The notes under the pieces: generated by a model
What the model saw: only the letters and a program-made list of their open reading frames with translations
The model's database searches: none
Told to the model about the DNA's origin: nothing
Source: a virus
DNA: 26,998 bases
Reading direction: 5' to 3' (one strand)
IMG/VR virus record: IMGVR_UViG_3300025806_000166
Coordinates: 1-26,998 of that record
Shown here: in pieces, positions 17,605 to 24,222 of the stretch
How the letters are laid out: every line of letters starts with the position of its first letter
Numbering within the stretch: position 1 is the stretch's first letter
Program-made: the position numbers and the translations under genes

Positions 17605-17738
17605 GTGTAGCTAGGTAGTGCATGGCGGTATAGTTCTCATTTACTTTTAGCCTTAACCTCTCTTAAGTCCTCTTGCTTATTTGACCAAGCACTCACTCGT
17701 ACAGGATTTTACAAAGACTCGCTCCCACCTAGCTACAC
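17605..17738 (-). ncRNA. Intercistronic structured element closed by a 12-bp inverted repeat
   Basis: GTGTAGCTAGGT at 17605-17616 is perfectly complementary to ACCTAGCTACAC at 17727-17738. Read on the minus strand, the stem begins 2 bases after the stop of the gene at 17741-18232. It closes a loop of about 110 nt containing smaller possible stems (TGCTT/AAGCA, CTTAA/TTAAG, AGTGC/GCACT). It ends just before the ribosome binding site of the 69-residue gene. There is no U-tract, so it is not a standard terminator. It could be a structured leader, a processed small RNA or an RNA-stability element. Only the closing stem is firmly supported. Confidence 0.45.
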
Positions 17739-17740
17739 GT

Positions 17741-18232
17741 TTATCTTCCTACTGCCTGCATAAATTCGTTTATATGCTCAGTCAATTTTGTTTGTCCATC
17801 TTTGTTTGCTTTTAAATCTTTACGACTCAAAACACCACATACATTTCTGATTACCTCAGATGCATATGTCTCATCGTTTTCTTCTGACTCGTCCACAGAA
17901 TACAACTGTAGCCATCGTTCAGAGTTTAAACGTACCCAGCTTATGTAGCTGGGGTCACGACATATCAAACACGCACGTTTAAATGCACGTTCACCTATGG
18001 TTACTTCCTCCGGCACAACAGGGTAATCAGATTCATCTTCCATCCTGACAATACCCAACATATATCTAGCACCTATCGCACTCACAGATAATTCTTGTGT
18101 TAATAACTTAGGCACATCATCAGGGTGTATAAGGAACGATACTACTGTACCCTCCCTCGTCTGCCTGTATGCATGTTTCTTTGCCTCAACACCTTGTAAT
18201 GCCTTCTCAAGCACATCTTTACTTACTGTCAT
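17741..18232 (-). CDS. Conserved phage protein of recombination arm
   Basis: The 163-residue protein contains YRQTREGTVVSFLIHPDDVP near the N-terminus and GARYMLGIVRMEDE at about 54-67. This pattern is familiar from many phage genomes, where it sits beside recombination genes and is of unknown function. A central segment has paired Cys (CLICRDPSYISW), possibly structural. No catalytic motif is evident. The start overlaps the preceding gene's stop by 4 bases. A GTTTAAAC site lies inside it (17924). Role unresolved; it is probably an accessory of DNA recombination or replication. Confidence 0.75.
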   Translation of the reverse strand: MTVSKDVLEKALQGVEAKKHAYRQTREGTVVSFLIHPDDVPKLLTQELSVSAIGARYMLGIVRMEDESDYPVVPEEVTIGERAFKRACLICRDPSYISWVRLNSERWLQLYSVDESEENDETYASEVIRNVCGVLSRKDLKANKDGQTKLTEHINEFMQAVGR

Positions 18233-18591
18233 ACTGCGTTCCTCAATCCATAGTGTTCTAGGTTTTCATCAGAAGGAGTCCAATCGCCTTCACCTTGTTT
18301 AATGATACTCTCTAATGACCAACCACCCGTTAGATCATCTAGCATTTCAAACTGTTCTTTTGTAATAGTTCGAATACTATCAATGCAGACAATCCTATTA
18401 TCTGCCCACCATTCATCTTCATACTGTTGTTCAATCCAACCAAACTGCCATGCAAGAAAACATTCTTCCCAAAAGTTTTTGTTGTCGTCTAATTCCTTAT
18501 GAGTCATTTTGGTTTCTACTGCAACGTAGTCATAGTATTCGTGATCTCCATCACGACACATATCAGTTATTAAAAAGTAATTCATAGCCAT
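18229..18591 (-). CDS. Hypothetical acidic phage protein
   Basis: The 120-residue product is acidic and rich in Trp, Tyr and Asp/Glu (FWEECFLAWQFGWIEQQY). It has no signal peptide, membrane segment or known motif that I recognise. It is sandwiched between overlapping genes (10 bases with the upstream gene, 4 with the downstream one), so it is almost certainly translated as part of the operon. Small, acidic, aromatic-rich proteins in phage early operons are often inhibitors of host enzymes or DNA mimics, but nothing specific supports that here. Confidence 0.65.
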   Translation of the reverse strand: MAMNYFLITDMCRDGDHEYYDYVAVETKMTHKELDDNKNFWEECFLAWQFGWIEQQYEDEWWADNRIVCIDSIRTITKEQFEMLDDLTGGWSLESIIKQGEGDWTPSDENLEHYGLRNAV

Positions 18592-19082
18592 AAGCCTATC
18601 TCCAATTCATTAATGTCATGTAGCACTTCATCAGGCAAGAAGTAAGCGTGTCTGTTCGTACCCTGTGGGTCACTCCAATACTTCTTATCCTTACCATCAG
18701 CACCCATAATCCACCCCTTAATATAGAACTCAGGGGGGTTTGCATACACAAGCACGTAAGGTCTGTCGTCCTTATCATCATCATGTAGTATCAATCTTTT
18801 CTTACTATGATCTACTGTGCGTACTTGTAATTTCTGTACATCATCCGCCTGATAATCACCAAGCGAACCACTCCACCACAAGCCACCCCACTTAGCAACA
18901 CAAGCCTCGCCCATAGTGCCATAGATGTTGATTGCCCATGCAGTCATGTCTTTAGGCGCACCATACTTAGGTGTACGATTGTCTCGTAGATTCTGTACCA
19001 TACGCATAAGTCCTTGTTGTCCTGCTGTTAACATTTCAGCAGGTGTCAAAGTAACTTTTATTTCTTGTTGAACTCTTTCCAT
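18582..19082 (-). CDS. Possible PD-(D/E)XK-fold phage protein
   Basis: The 166 residues include YGTMGEACVAKWGG (about 54-67), then DYQADDVQKLQVRT (about 76-89) and strands ending in YIKGWIMGADGKDKKYW. The order GE-A, DV, QVRT, then GWI resembles phage proteins with a restriction-endonuclease-like fold, where the Glu, Asp and Gln/Arg positions fall near the active site. The expected Lys is not obvious (Gln-Val-Arg instead of E-x-K), so activity is uncertain. It overlaps the HNH gene upstream by 25 bases and the next gene by 10. The neighbourhood (HNH, SSB, ERF, exonuclease) fits a role in DNA processing. The fold is a suggestion only. Confidence 0.6.
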   Translation of the reverse strand: MERVQQEIKVTLTPAEMLTAGQQGLMRMVQNLRDNRTPKYGAPKDMTAWAINIYGTMGEACVAKWGGLWWSGSLGDYQADDVQKLQVRTVDHSKKRLILHDDDKDDRPYVLVYANPPEFYIKGWIMGADGKDKKYWSDPQGTNRHAYFLPDEVLHDINELEIGLWL

Positions 19083-19384
19083 TTCTCGTTAACCCACTCC
19101 AAAGGGTCTATACCTTCCATCGCCCACCATCTATTCTCATTACCATGAGCATGTAATTGGCGGTGATGTTCTTCACAAAGAGGAACTGCGAACTGATCTC
19201 CTGTCCGCCTCATTCCTCTGCTACCTTCCATAATGTGTGTAAGGTGATGTGCCTGCGAAGGTCTACTACAAACTAAACAACCATGTGAACGTACAAAAGA
19301 TAAATACTTTTGTGAACGTATCTTGTCTGCCCAATCGTTAGATACATCATCTTGAGGGCGTTTGTTAGAAGGGGATGTCGTCAT
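19058..19384 (-). CDS. DUF968-type HNH nuclease-like protein
   Basis: The 108-residue protein has a zinc-binding HNH layout: C36-x2-C39, a His pair at 46-47 (QAHHLTH), and C70-x2-H73-H74 (PLCEEHHRQLHAHG). This matches small phage HNH proteins of the DUF968 type, associated with recombination and thought to resolve or nick recombination intermediates. It overlaps the SSB-like gene upstream by 20 bases and the next gene by 25. The location between SSB and other recombination genes supports that reading. Substrate is unknown; it could also be a host-DNA nuclease. Confidence 0.8.
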   Translation of the reverse strand: MTTSPSNKRPQDDVSNDWADKIRSQKYLSFVRSHGCLVCSRPSQAHHLTHIMEGSRGMRRTGDQFAVPLCEEHHRQLHAHGNENRWWAMEGIDPLEWVNEKWKEFNKK

Positions 19385-19721
19385 TAGATGGTTTAAACGA
19401 TGTATCAGAACCTACTGCTGTGTTTTGTGTACCGCTTGATTGATAACCAACCTGCTTTGGTTTAGGTGTTCCTTGATAGTATGTCTTACCACCATCTTTG
19501 GAAACCTTCTTCCAACTGTTAGCCTCTAAGTCAGAGCCATTAAGAGTAAGACTAACTAAGTAATCAGGTCTCTTGTCTCCTTCTTCTTTGCGATTGTTTT
19601 TGTAGATACGTAGCTTGTGTTCCTCTCCGTTTACACGAAAGAACACGCTCACATCTATTGCACTATCAGCGTTCTCATTGTTAGGAAATATCCTTACGCT
19701 ATCAGGGTATTCGTTTTCCAT
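19365..19721 (-). CDS. Single-stranded DNA-binding protein-like
   Basis: The 118-residue protein ends in SNDDIPF, the acidic tip with terminal Ile-Pro-Phe that in bacterial SSB recruits replication and repair proteins. The preceding 20 residues are a flexible Ser/Thr/Gln/Gly linker, as in SSB. The first 80 residues are beta-rich (DVSVFFRVNGEEHKLRIYKNN, with PDYLVSLTL later) and could be a divergent OB fold; it is shorter than E. coli SSB. The gene follows ERF in the operon after a 174-base gap with hairpins. On the minus strand GGAG precedes the ATG with good spacing. SSB function is supported by tail and context rather than by fold recognition. Confidence 0.78.
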   Translation of the reverse strand: MENEYPDSVRIFPNNENADSAIDVSVFFRVNGEEHKLRIYKNNRKEEGDKRPDYLVSLTLNGSDLEANSWKKVSKDGGKTYYQGTPKPKQVGYQSSGTQNTAVGSDTSFKPSNDDIPF

Positions 19722-19749
19722 ATTTTTTCTCCATTAATTAAACAAGTCA

Positions 19750-19897
19750 TGTAAGGCAGGAAGTTTTGTGAGTTAACTGCCTTACACTATCCATCTGTAC
19801 CTAAAGAGGACTAACCTTCATAACTTTGGGTGGCTGAAAGCACACACCCAGTGGCTAAAGAAGAAGGAAAATTAGTAAGGCTAAAAACCTTCTTCTT
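19750..19897 (-). repeat. Three hairpin-forming inverted repeats between ERF and SSB genes
   Basis: The 174-base gap between the two minus-strand genes holds three inverted repeats. The first is TGTAAGGCAG at 19750-19759 with CTGCCTTACA at 19777-19786 (10 bp perfect, 17-base loop). The second is TGGGTG at 19827-19832 with CACCCA at 19845-19850. The third is AAGAAGAAGG at 19858-19867 with CCTTCTTCTT at 19888-19897 (10 bp, 20-base loop), which includes part of the ERF stop codon. None is followed by a U-run in the minus direction. They could be RNA-stability or attenuation elements, or protein-binding sites. Confidence 0.5.
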
Positions 19898-20606
19898 ATA
19901 CTTCATCTTGATCTATGACTTCTCTGATCTTCTTCAACTCAGCTACTGCCTCATCAAACTTTTTCTTATCTTGCCTTTGTAACTGTGCAGTCTTTTCTGC
20001 ACCATCTAACCAAAGCCTTTCTACTTCAAGCACAGTATCTTTTCCCCTTGCCTCTTCAAGCAAGTTATCTATGAACACATGCAAATCTTCTGCCTTGCTA
20101 GGCTCTTTTACTTTGCCACCTTTCTGTACCTGTGGCTCAGCACCCACGTGATCTGTGTCTGCTATCTGTCCATCATCATCTACATCTGTAGCTATGTTAA
20201 GCATAGAACTCAGGGCATATCTACGCATGTACGTGAGCGCAGAACCTAATGCTTGTGCGCCATCACGCTGTTGTCTTAATGGCAACTCACTCTCTATCCA
20301 CTCACCACTGCTATGCAGTAGCCTAGTGATTAAAGTATTGCCTCTGTTACTTACGATTGGTATTTGCACAACAGATAAACCATGCTTACTAGTTATAGGA
20401 ACTATAACTTTTAATATGTCAGCTAAGTCAGCGTAACTATACTTGTAGCTTTTGCCATCATGTGTACGTACCTCAACTGTTTTTGTTTTAGGTATCGTTG
20501 GGAACTCTGATTGCGCCTCCGCTAATGCTGTGCCTAACTCACCTAATGTTTCACTAGTACGACTAGATACATTTACCTCGCCTGTACTTTCATTAATTAC
20601 TTCCAT
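19896..20606 (-). CDS. erf: ERF-family single-strand annealing recombinase
   Basis: ERF proteins bind single-stranded ends and anneal complementary strands during phage recombination and circularisation. The 236-residue product has the family core at about 37-160: YKYSYADLADIL, then KHGLSVVQIP, a LLHSSGEWIES block, GSALTYMRRYALSSML and the acidic VDDDGQ. This is a full match to P22 Erf-type annealases. The C-terminal 70 residues are charged and helical, as expected for the oligomerisation or partner-binding part. It overlaps the exonuclease gene upstream by 14 bases, and the two would act as a pair. Confidence in the family is high. Confidence 0.93.
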   Translation of the reverse strand: MEVINESTGEVNVSSRTSETLGELGTALAEAQSEFPTIPKTKTVEVRTHDGKSYKYSYADLADILKVIVPITSKHGLSVVQIPIVSNRGNTLITRLLHSSGEWIESELPLRQQRDGAQALGSALTYMRRYALSSMLNIATDVDDDGQIADTDHVGAEPQVQKGGKVKEPSKAEDLHVFIDNLLEEARGKDTVLEVERLWLDGAEKTAQLQRQDKKKFDEAVAELKKIREVIDQDEV

Positions 20607-21444
20607 CTATTTCTCCTAGATATTGATCACAAAATTTAGATACATCACAGAACTTACCACAACGAATCGCCTCGCCCTTGCGGTGTTCTATAATATAATC
20701 CTCGTGTTCCTGTAAAAATTCGTCAGCCTCTTCCTGAGTGTCATAGAGTTTAAACGCTCTCTTACCACCGGATTTCATCACCGCAAACTTGTCAGGTCTC
20801 TTCCATCTTTCCTCGTCTGTACAATCAGGCAGGGTGATAGAAGATAGCTGATGCGCCTCCACTCTGTCACGCACAAATTCTTCTTGTTCTGCAAAAGTCC
20901 ATAGGTCTATGTCAGTTACAGTCACTTCACTTTGTGGGTAAGAGGGATTTCTTTCAGCCTCAAATGAGGAATGGTCACGTATGATATTAACAATCTGTAG
21001 TTGGGTTACTTCCCTACCATTCTTGCGAGCAAGCCAAGCATAAATGTTTAGTTGCTCTACATCACTACGTCTACCATTCATCACGGCATAAGCCTTACGG
21101 GTTTTCCAGTCCATAATTGTTACACCTTGAGGGTCTAATCTTTGTACATCTATTTGACCTGATACTGTCCATCCACAACACTGAGCAAAGTATCTTTGCT
21201 CTAAGATATAACCATCTAGTGTTCCTAATTCTAGGATATGATGCACCGCTCTTCCAAACAGAGACCACACTTGCTTGGATACATCTACTACGATTTGATC
21301 GTCATGTTGATATGCTAGGTGCGCTTGTCTAGGTGGCTTGAGTAGTCCAGTTGCAGATATGTCAGCCTTGCCACGTGAATACGTATCGCGGGCTACTGCT
21401 TTCGCAAAAACATCCGGAAGATTATTCACATTGCTATACTTCAT
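20593..21444 (-). CDS. Cas4/RecB-like PD-(D/E)XK exonuclease
   Basis: The 283-residue protein should resect DNA ends to give strands for ERF. Nuclease motifs are in order: His68 (GRAVHHILE), Asp99 (SGQIDV), Asp112-Trp-Lys114 (the D-x-K core) and Gln131 with Tyr135 (EQLNIYAWL). The C-terminus has a Cys cluster (RCGKFCDVSKFC) like the iron-sulfur site of Cas4 and AddB. The usual first Cys, in a CPRxxxL-type motif, is replaced by Pro in KPPRQAHL (36-43); a CC pair at 89-90 might substitute. It is the first gene of the minus-strand arm. The start at 21444 has a weak purine-rich site and promoter-like boxes upstream. Confidence 0.88.
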   Translation of the reverse strand: MKYSNVNNLPDVFAKAVARDTYSRGKADISATGLLKPPRQAHLAYQHDDQIVVDVSKQVWSLFGRAVHHILELGTLDGYILEQRYFAQCCGWTVSGQIDVQRLDPQGVTIMDWKTRKAYAVMNGRRSDVEQLNIYAWLARKNGREVTQLQIVNIIRDHSSFEAERNPSYPQSEVTVTDIDLWTFAEQEEFVRDRVEAHQLSSITLPDCTDEERWKRPDKFAVMKSGGKRAFKLYDTQEEADEFLQEHEDYIIEHRKGEAIRCGKFCDVSKFCDQYLGEIDGSN

Positions 21445-21464
21445 ATTACACTCTCTGCATACAA

Positions 21465-21491
21465 GGTATACACTTTAGTATAAGATGTCAA
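21465..21491 (-). promoter_or_regulatory. Candidate promoter for the recombination operon
   Basis: On the minus strand TTGACA (21491-21486) is followed after 15 bases by TATACC (21470-21465), about 20 bases before the exonuclease ATG. The spacing is short for sigma-70. A second -10-like box, TATACT (21482-21477), would pair with only a weak -35. The position upstream of a divergent operon supports a promoter somewhere here. Confidence 0.35.
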
Positions 21492-21534
21492 ACATTTCTG
21501 TAAAATAAAGTAAAAGGGAAGAAAAATAAAAATG

Positions 21535-21613
21535 AACTTTAAAAAATTCTCCCCTCTTACCAACTAGAGTAATGTATATGAATACATTAAATTGTAGTAA
21601 CTTTAAAAAAGTT
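21535..21613. repeat. AT-rich direct and inverted repeats, operator or origin candidate
   Basis: AACTTTAAAAAA occurs at 21535-21546 and again at 21599-21610 (12-base direct repeat). The second copy is part of an inverted repeat, AACTTT-AAA-AAAGTT (21599-21613). Between them, AATGTAT at 21571-21577 and ATACATT at 21582-21588 form a perfect 7-bp inverted repeat with a 4-base spacer. The second copy overlaps the candidate plus-strand -35 box, as an operator would. An AT-rich replication origin is the main alternative. Confidence 0.4.
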
Positions 21614-21639
21614 CTTGCAATTAAAATACATTCTATAGT
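21612..21639 (+). promoter_or_regulatory. Candidate promoter for structured RNA and primase operon
   Basis: TTCTTG (21612-21617) and TATAGT (21634-21639) are separated by 16 bases, a sigma-70-like arrangement with a weak -35 box. The predicted transcript start, about 21647-21651, coincides with the beginning of the structured RNA candidate, which strengthens both calls. Confidence 0.4.
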
Positions 21640-21649
21640 ATTTTGTAAA

Positions 21650-21950
21650 AGAGACAAGCGGAGGGGTAAGACCATAGCACTTGTCATTAAATGGTTACTA
21701 TGGGATTCATACACAGCCAAATGCGAGACCGAAAGTGTGAACGCAGTATGACTTAAAGCACTATTCTTTAAGTATGTAGCACACAAATTAGACACTAGGT
21801 GCAGTAGTCTAATGCCATCAGCGATGTCCGAGAAGATTAGCATGGTATCTAGGTCACACCCTTGCATTAGCAGGGGATGTGAAACCTATGCCATAACTCA
21901 ATCCTCAAAGAATAGCATGAGAGTAAGTCCATAAATAAACTGGAGAAAAA
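21650..21950 (+). ncRNA. Highly structured RNA or leader upstream of the replication genes
   Basis: About 300 bases with no convincing gene form successive stems on the plus strand. CCATAG (21672-21677) pairs with CTATGG (21698-21703). TCATAC (21707-21712) pairs with GTATGA (21746-21751), with an inner TGCG/CGCA. ACTTAAAG (21751-21758) pairs with CTTTAAGT (21766-21773). ATTAGAC (21787-21793) pairs with GTCTAAT (21807-21813). A long hairpin at 21842-21894 has about 22 pairs, including two G-U pairs, with small bulges and an ATTA loop. The loop sequence CTATT of the third stem is complementary to AATAG at 21911-21915, a possible pseudoknot. The RNA ends at the ribosome binding site GGAG (21942) of the next gene. 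I do not recognise a known RNA class. Confidence 0.6.
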
Positions 21951-21951
21951 A

Positions 21952-22239
21952 ATGGAAAATGAATATGCCTTTGAAGGTGTTGTAATCAGACTTAAAAAGA
22001 CTGACTATGACAAATGGCTTAAAACCTTCACAAATATCCCCAACTTAGATGCAGTCCTTATGTCAAGGGATGTATGGTTATCAGAAGAGGCTGACGATAA
22101 AGCAAGAAAGAAATGGTATATGTCTACTGTTAACTATCTTGTTAATGTTGATGCAAGATTCAAGGATAAGAATAAGAAAGACGAACAAGGAAGAAGGCTT
22201 GGAGAAAATGGCAAGCATATATTTAAGAGGATGCCATGA
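21952..22239 (+). CDS. Small phage replication-associated protein
   Basis: The 95-residue product has FEGVVIRLKKTDYDKWLKTF near the N-terminus, then a helix with DVWLSEEADDKARKKWYMS and a basic C-terminus. This pattern resembles a module often seen at the end of phage replication initiator or helicase-loader proteins ('F-G-VIRL...D---W...W---v---L'), here as a stand-alone protein. GGAG lies 6 bases before the ATG. It overlaps the primase-helicase by 4 bases (ATGA), so the two are made together and may interact. The family link is from memory and moderately sure; biochemical function is unknown. Confidence 0.72.
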   Translation: MENEYAFEGVVIRLKKTDYDKWLKTFTNIPNLDAVLMSRDVWLSEEADDKARKKWYMSTVNYLVNVDARFKDKNKKDEQGRRLGENGKHIFKRMP

Positions 22240-23957
22240 ACGAAGTTAAGCTAAGCAAAACAATAGACCAACAACTCAACGATAAACAAATATTTTTAAG
22301 GCACTATGATGTAGGGCAACAAAAAACTACTTGTCCTGAGTGTTCACATGACAGAAAGAATGCACGTGACTTGTGTTTATCAATCAATATAAATGAAGAG
22401 GGCGCACGATGGCGATGTCACCATTGCTTGTGGGAGGGTAACGCATGGAAGGAATCATTAAAGAGACCGCCACAGATTAGAAAGGTTGCGCCCAAGAAAC
22501 CATCCATAATACCCAATACAAAAAGTGTGCGAGGTACATGGGCGGAACAGTTCTTGAACGAGCGTGGAATAGACACGGACTTTGCTGACAAGCATGGGGT
22601 AGGTGTAGTCTCACATTTTGTTAACAACAAACGACAAGACTGCATAGCCTTCGTGTATAAGAATGAAGAGGGAGTGCCTGTAAATATAAAGTTTCGCACA
22701 CCCGACAAACACTACGCTCAGCTACCTGATTGCGAGAGAGTACCCTACCTAATAGATAGTTTAAACACAGACGAAGATACGATCCTTATCTGCGAGGGAG
22801 AAATGGATGCCCTCACATGGAAACTTATTACTGAAAACGTAATGTCTATACCCGATGGTGCAAGCGACAGGAAGATGGATTGGCTAGGAACTTTTGACTT
22901 CAACAAATACAAAAGAATATATCTTGCCTTAGACAACGATGATGCAGGCATTCAATGCAGAGAAGAGTTGGCAAGAAGAATAGGTAGAGAAAGATGTTTC
23001 ACAATATCCTATCCTGAAGATTGTAAAGATGGCAATGAGATACTGTGTAAACATAACAAGCCCATGCTCAAGCAGTGCTTTGAAACTGCCGAGCCATATC
23101 CAATCAAGTCTTTGTATACTGCGAATGGATTCATGGAAGAAGGGTTGCAGTTGTATAGAGGTGGACTACGCAAGGGTTTATCAACAGGCATAGAGACACT
23201 TGATGAAATATTTCTAGTGCGCCCATCAGAAGTTACGATCTGTAGTGGTGTACCAAACTGCGGTAAGTCAGAGTTCATAGATGCGATAGCTGTAAACATG
23301 GCACGTGATCACGATTATAAGTGGGCAATATGTTCCTTCGAGAATCCTGTATCAGAACATTTAAACAAGCTTGCTGAAAAGCATGTAGGTAAACCAACAA
23401 GGGATGGGTTGACTCCTAAGATGGATGAAGAAGAGTTGCTAGATTCTTATGACTGGTTGGCACAACACTTTTTCTTTATCAGATCAGAGGATGAATCGCC
23501 TACGATTGATTGGTGTCTTGAGGCAAGCACGAGTGCAGTCTTAAGGTATGGTGTGAACGCAGTTATCTTTGACCCATACAATGAGTTCGATCATCAAAGA
23601 CCACAGGGTATGACAGAGACTGAGTACGTGAGTCAGATGATGAGCAAGATTAAAAGGTTTGCCCTTACGTATGGTGTGCATGTGTTCTTTGTAGCACATC
23701 CGGCTAAGATGAGAAGGTCAGCCGATGGTGAGTTCCCTTTAGTAGAACCTTACGACATTGCAGGTAGTGCAAACTTTGCAAACAAGGCTGATGTCATACT
23801 GATTGTAGAAAGAGACTTCACGCAGGGGAGTAGGGATGTCAGGATACACACGAAGAAGATGAGGTTTAAACAGTCAGGAAGTTTGGGTATGGTGGACTTG
23901 GAGTATGACCCTATCAGTGGGCGATACTCCAAAGCTTTTGGATACCCGACTATTTAG
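22236..23957 (+). CDS. T7 gp4-like DNA primase-helicase
   Basis: This bifunctional enzyme primes and unwinds DNA at the phage fork. The 573 residues (T7 gp4 is 566) hold a zinc ribbon with C33-x2-C36 and C61-HH-C64. A TOPRIM primase domain follows, with EGEMD at 187-191 and DNDDAG at 233-238. A RecA/DnaB-type helicase has Walker A GVPNCGKS at 338-345 and a Walker B ending in Asp446 (AVIFDPYNEFD). The arrangement is complete and unbroken. It is coupled to the small upstream gene by ATGA. Its end overlaps the convergent minus-strand gene by 8 bases with no visible terminator. No DNA polymerase lies in the window, so the phage may carry it elsewhere or use the host's. Confidence 0.95.
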   Translation: MNEVKLSKTIDQQLNDKQIFLRHYDVGQQKTTCPECSHDRKNARDLCLSININEEGARWRCHHCLWEGNAWKESLKRPPQIRKVAPKKPSIIPNTKSVRGTWAEQFLNERGIDTDFADKHGVGVVSHFVNNKRQDCIAFVYKNEEGVPVNIKFRTPDKHYAQLPDCERVPYLIDSLNTDEDTILICEGEMDALTWKLITENVMSIPDGASDRKMDWLGTFDFNKYKRIYLALDNDDAGIQCREELARRIGRERCFTISYPEDCKDGNEILCKHNKPMLKQCFETAEPYPIKSLYTANGFMEEGLQLYRGGLRKGLSTGIETLDEIFLVRPSEVTICSGVPNCGKSEFIDAIAVNMARDHDYKWAICSFENPVSEHLNKLAEKHVGKPTRDGLTPKMDEEELLDSYDWLAQHFFFIRSEDESPTIDWCLEASTSAVLRYGVNAVIFDPYNEFDHQRPQGMTETEYVSQMMSKIKRFALTYGVHVFFVAHPAKMRRSADGEFPLVEPYDIAGSANFANKADVILIVERDFTQGSRDVRIHTKKMRFKQSGSLGMVDLEYDPISGRYSKAFGYPTI

Positions 23958-24222
23958 CTTTCTTTCTAATAACTTTAGTCTTAGATTTTTTAGCAGGTGC
24001 TTTCCCGCCCACCCATGCCTCGTTTACATCAGGTGTGGATGGGTCATCTGCTACAAACTTTCCTTTGATAGTTCGTTTGCGTACAACTGGCTCATCAGCT
24101 TTATAGTTTCCACCATATATATCTTTGCCTTCCTCTTCTGCTGTATCAACTTCTTCAACAACTTTATCTACAGGTTTTTCTATAAACCAATAATTAATCC
24201 ACGATTTAACTTTACTCAACAT
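23950..24222 (-). CDS. Conserved small phage protein, unknown function
   Basis: The 90-residue protein has an amphipathic N-terminus (KVKSWINYWFIEKPVDKVVEE), a charged middle and the segment KFVADDPSTPDVNEAWVGG, then a Lys-rich tail (KKSKTKVIRKK). The 'DDPSTPDVNEAW' segment is familiar from other phage genomes as an unknown. The basic tail suggests nucleic-acid or protein binding. It overlaps the upstream helix-turn-helix gene by 11 bases, so it belongs to the operon running from 26998 to 23950. No function can be assigned. Confidence 0.7.
   Translation of the reverse strand: MLSKVKSWINYWFIEKPVDKVVEEVDTAEEEGKDIYGGNYKADEPVVRKRTIKGKFVADDPSTPDVNEAWVGGKAPAKKSKTKVIRKKAK

Noticed and set aside
19858-19897. 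Intrinsic terminator after the ERF gene
   Set aside because: The stem is AT-rich with a 20-base loop and is not followed by a U-run in the minus direction.
19915-20436. Two plus-strand frames opposite the ERF gene
   Set aside because: The minus strand encodes a clear ERF annealase here; these are complementary-strand by-products.
21475-21867. A 130-codon minus-strand reading frame across the divergent gap
   Set aside because: It runs through the strong stems and the AT-rich repeats, has an unlikely amino-acid makeup with no motif, and has no good ribosome binding site. The structured RNA on the other strand explains the region better.
21650-21950. tRNA, tmRNA, RNase P RNA or group I intron
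   Set aside because: The T-loop consensus, tmRNA ends, RNase P core and intron P7 signatures could not be found, although the region is clearly structured.
22049-22249. Second plus-strand frame inside the 95-residue replication-associated gene
   Set aside because: It is out of frame with a well-supported gene that has a good ribosome binding site and coupled stop.
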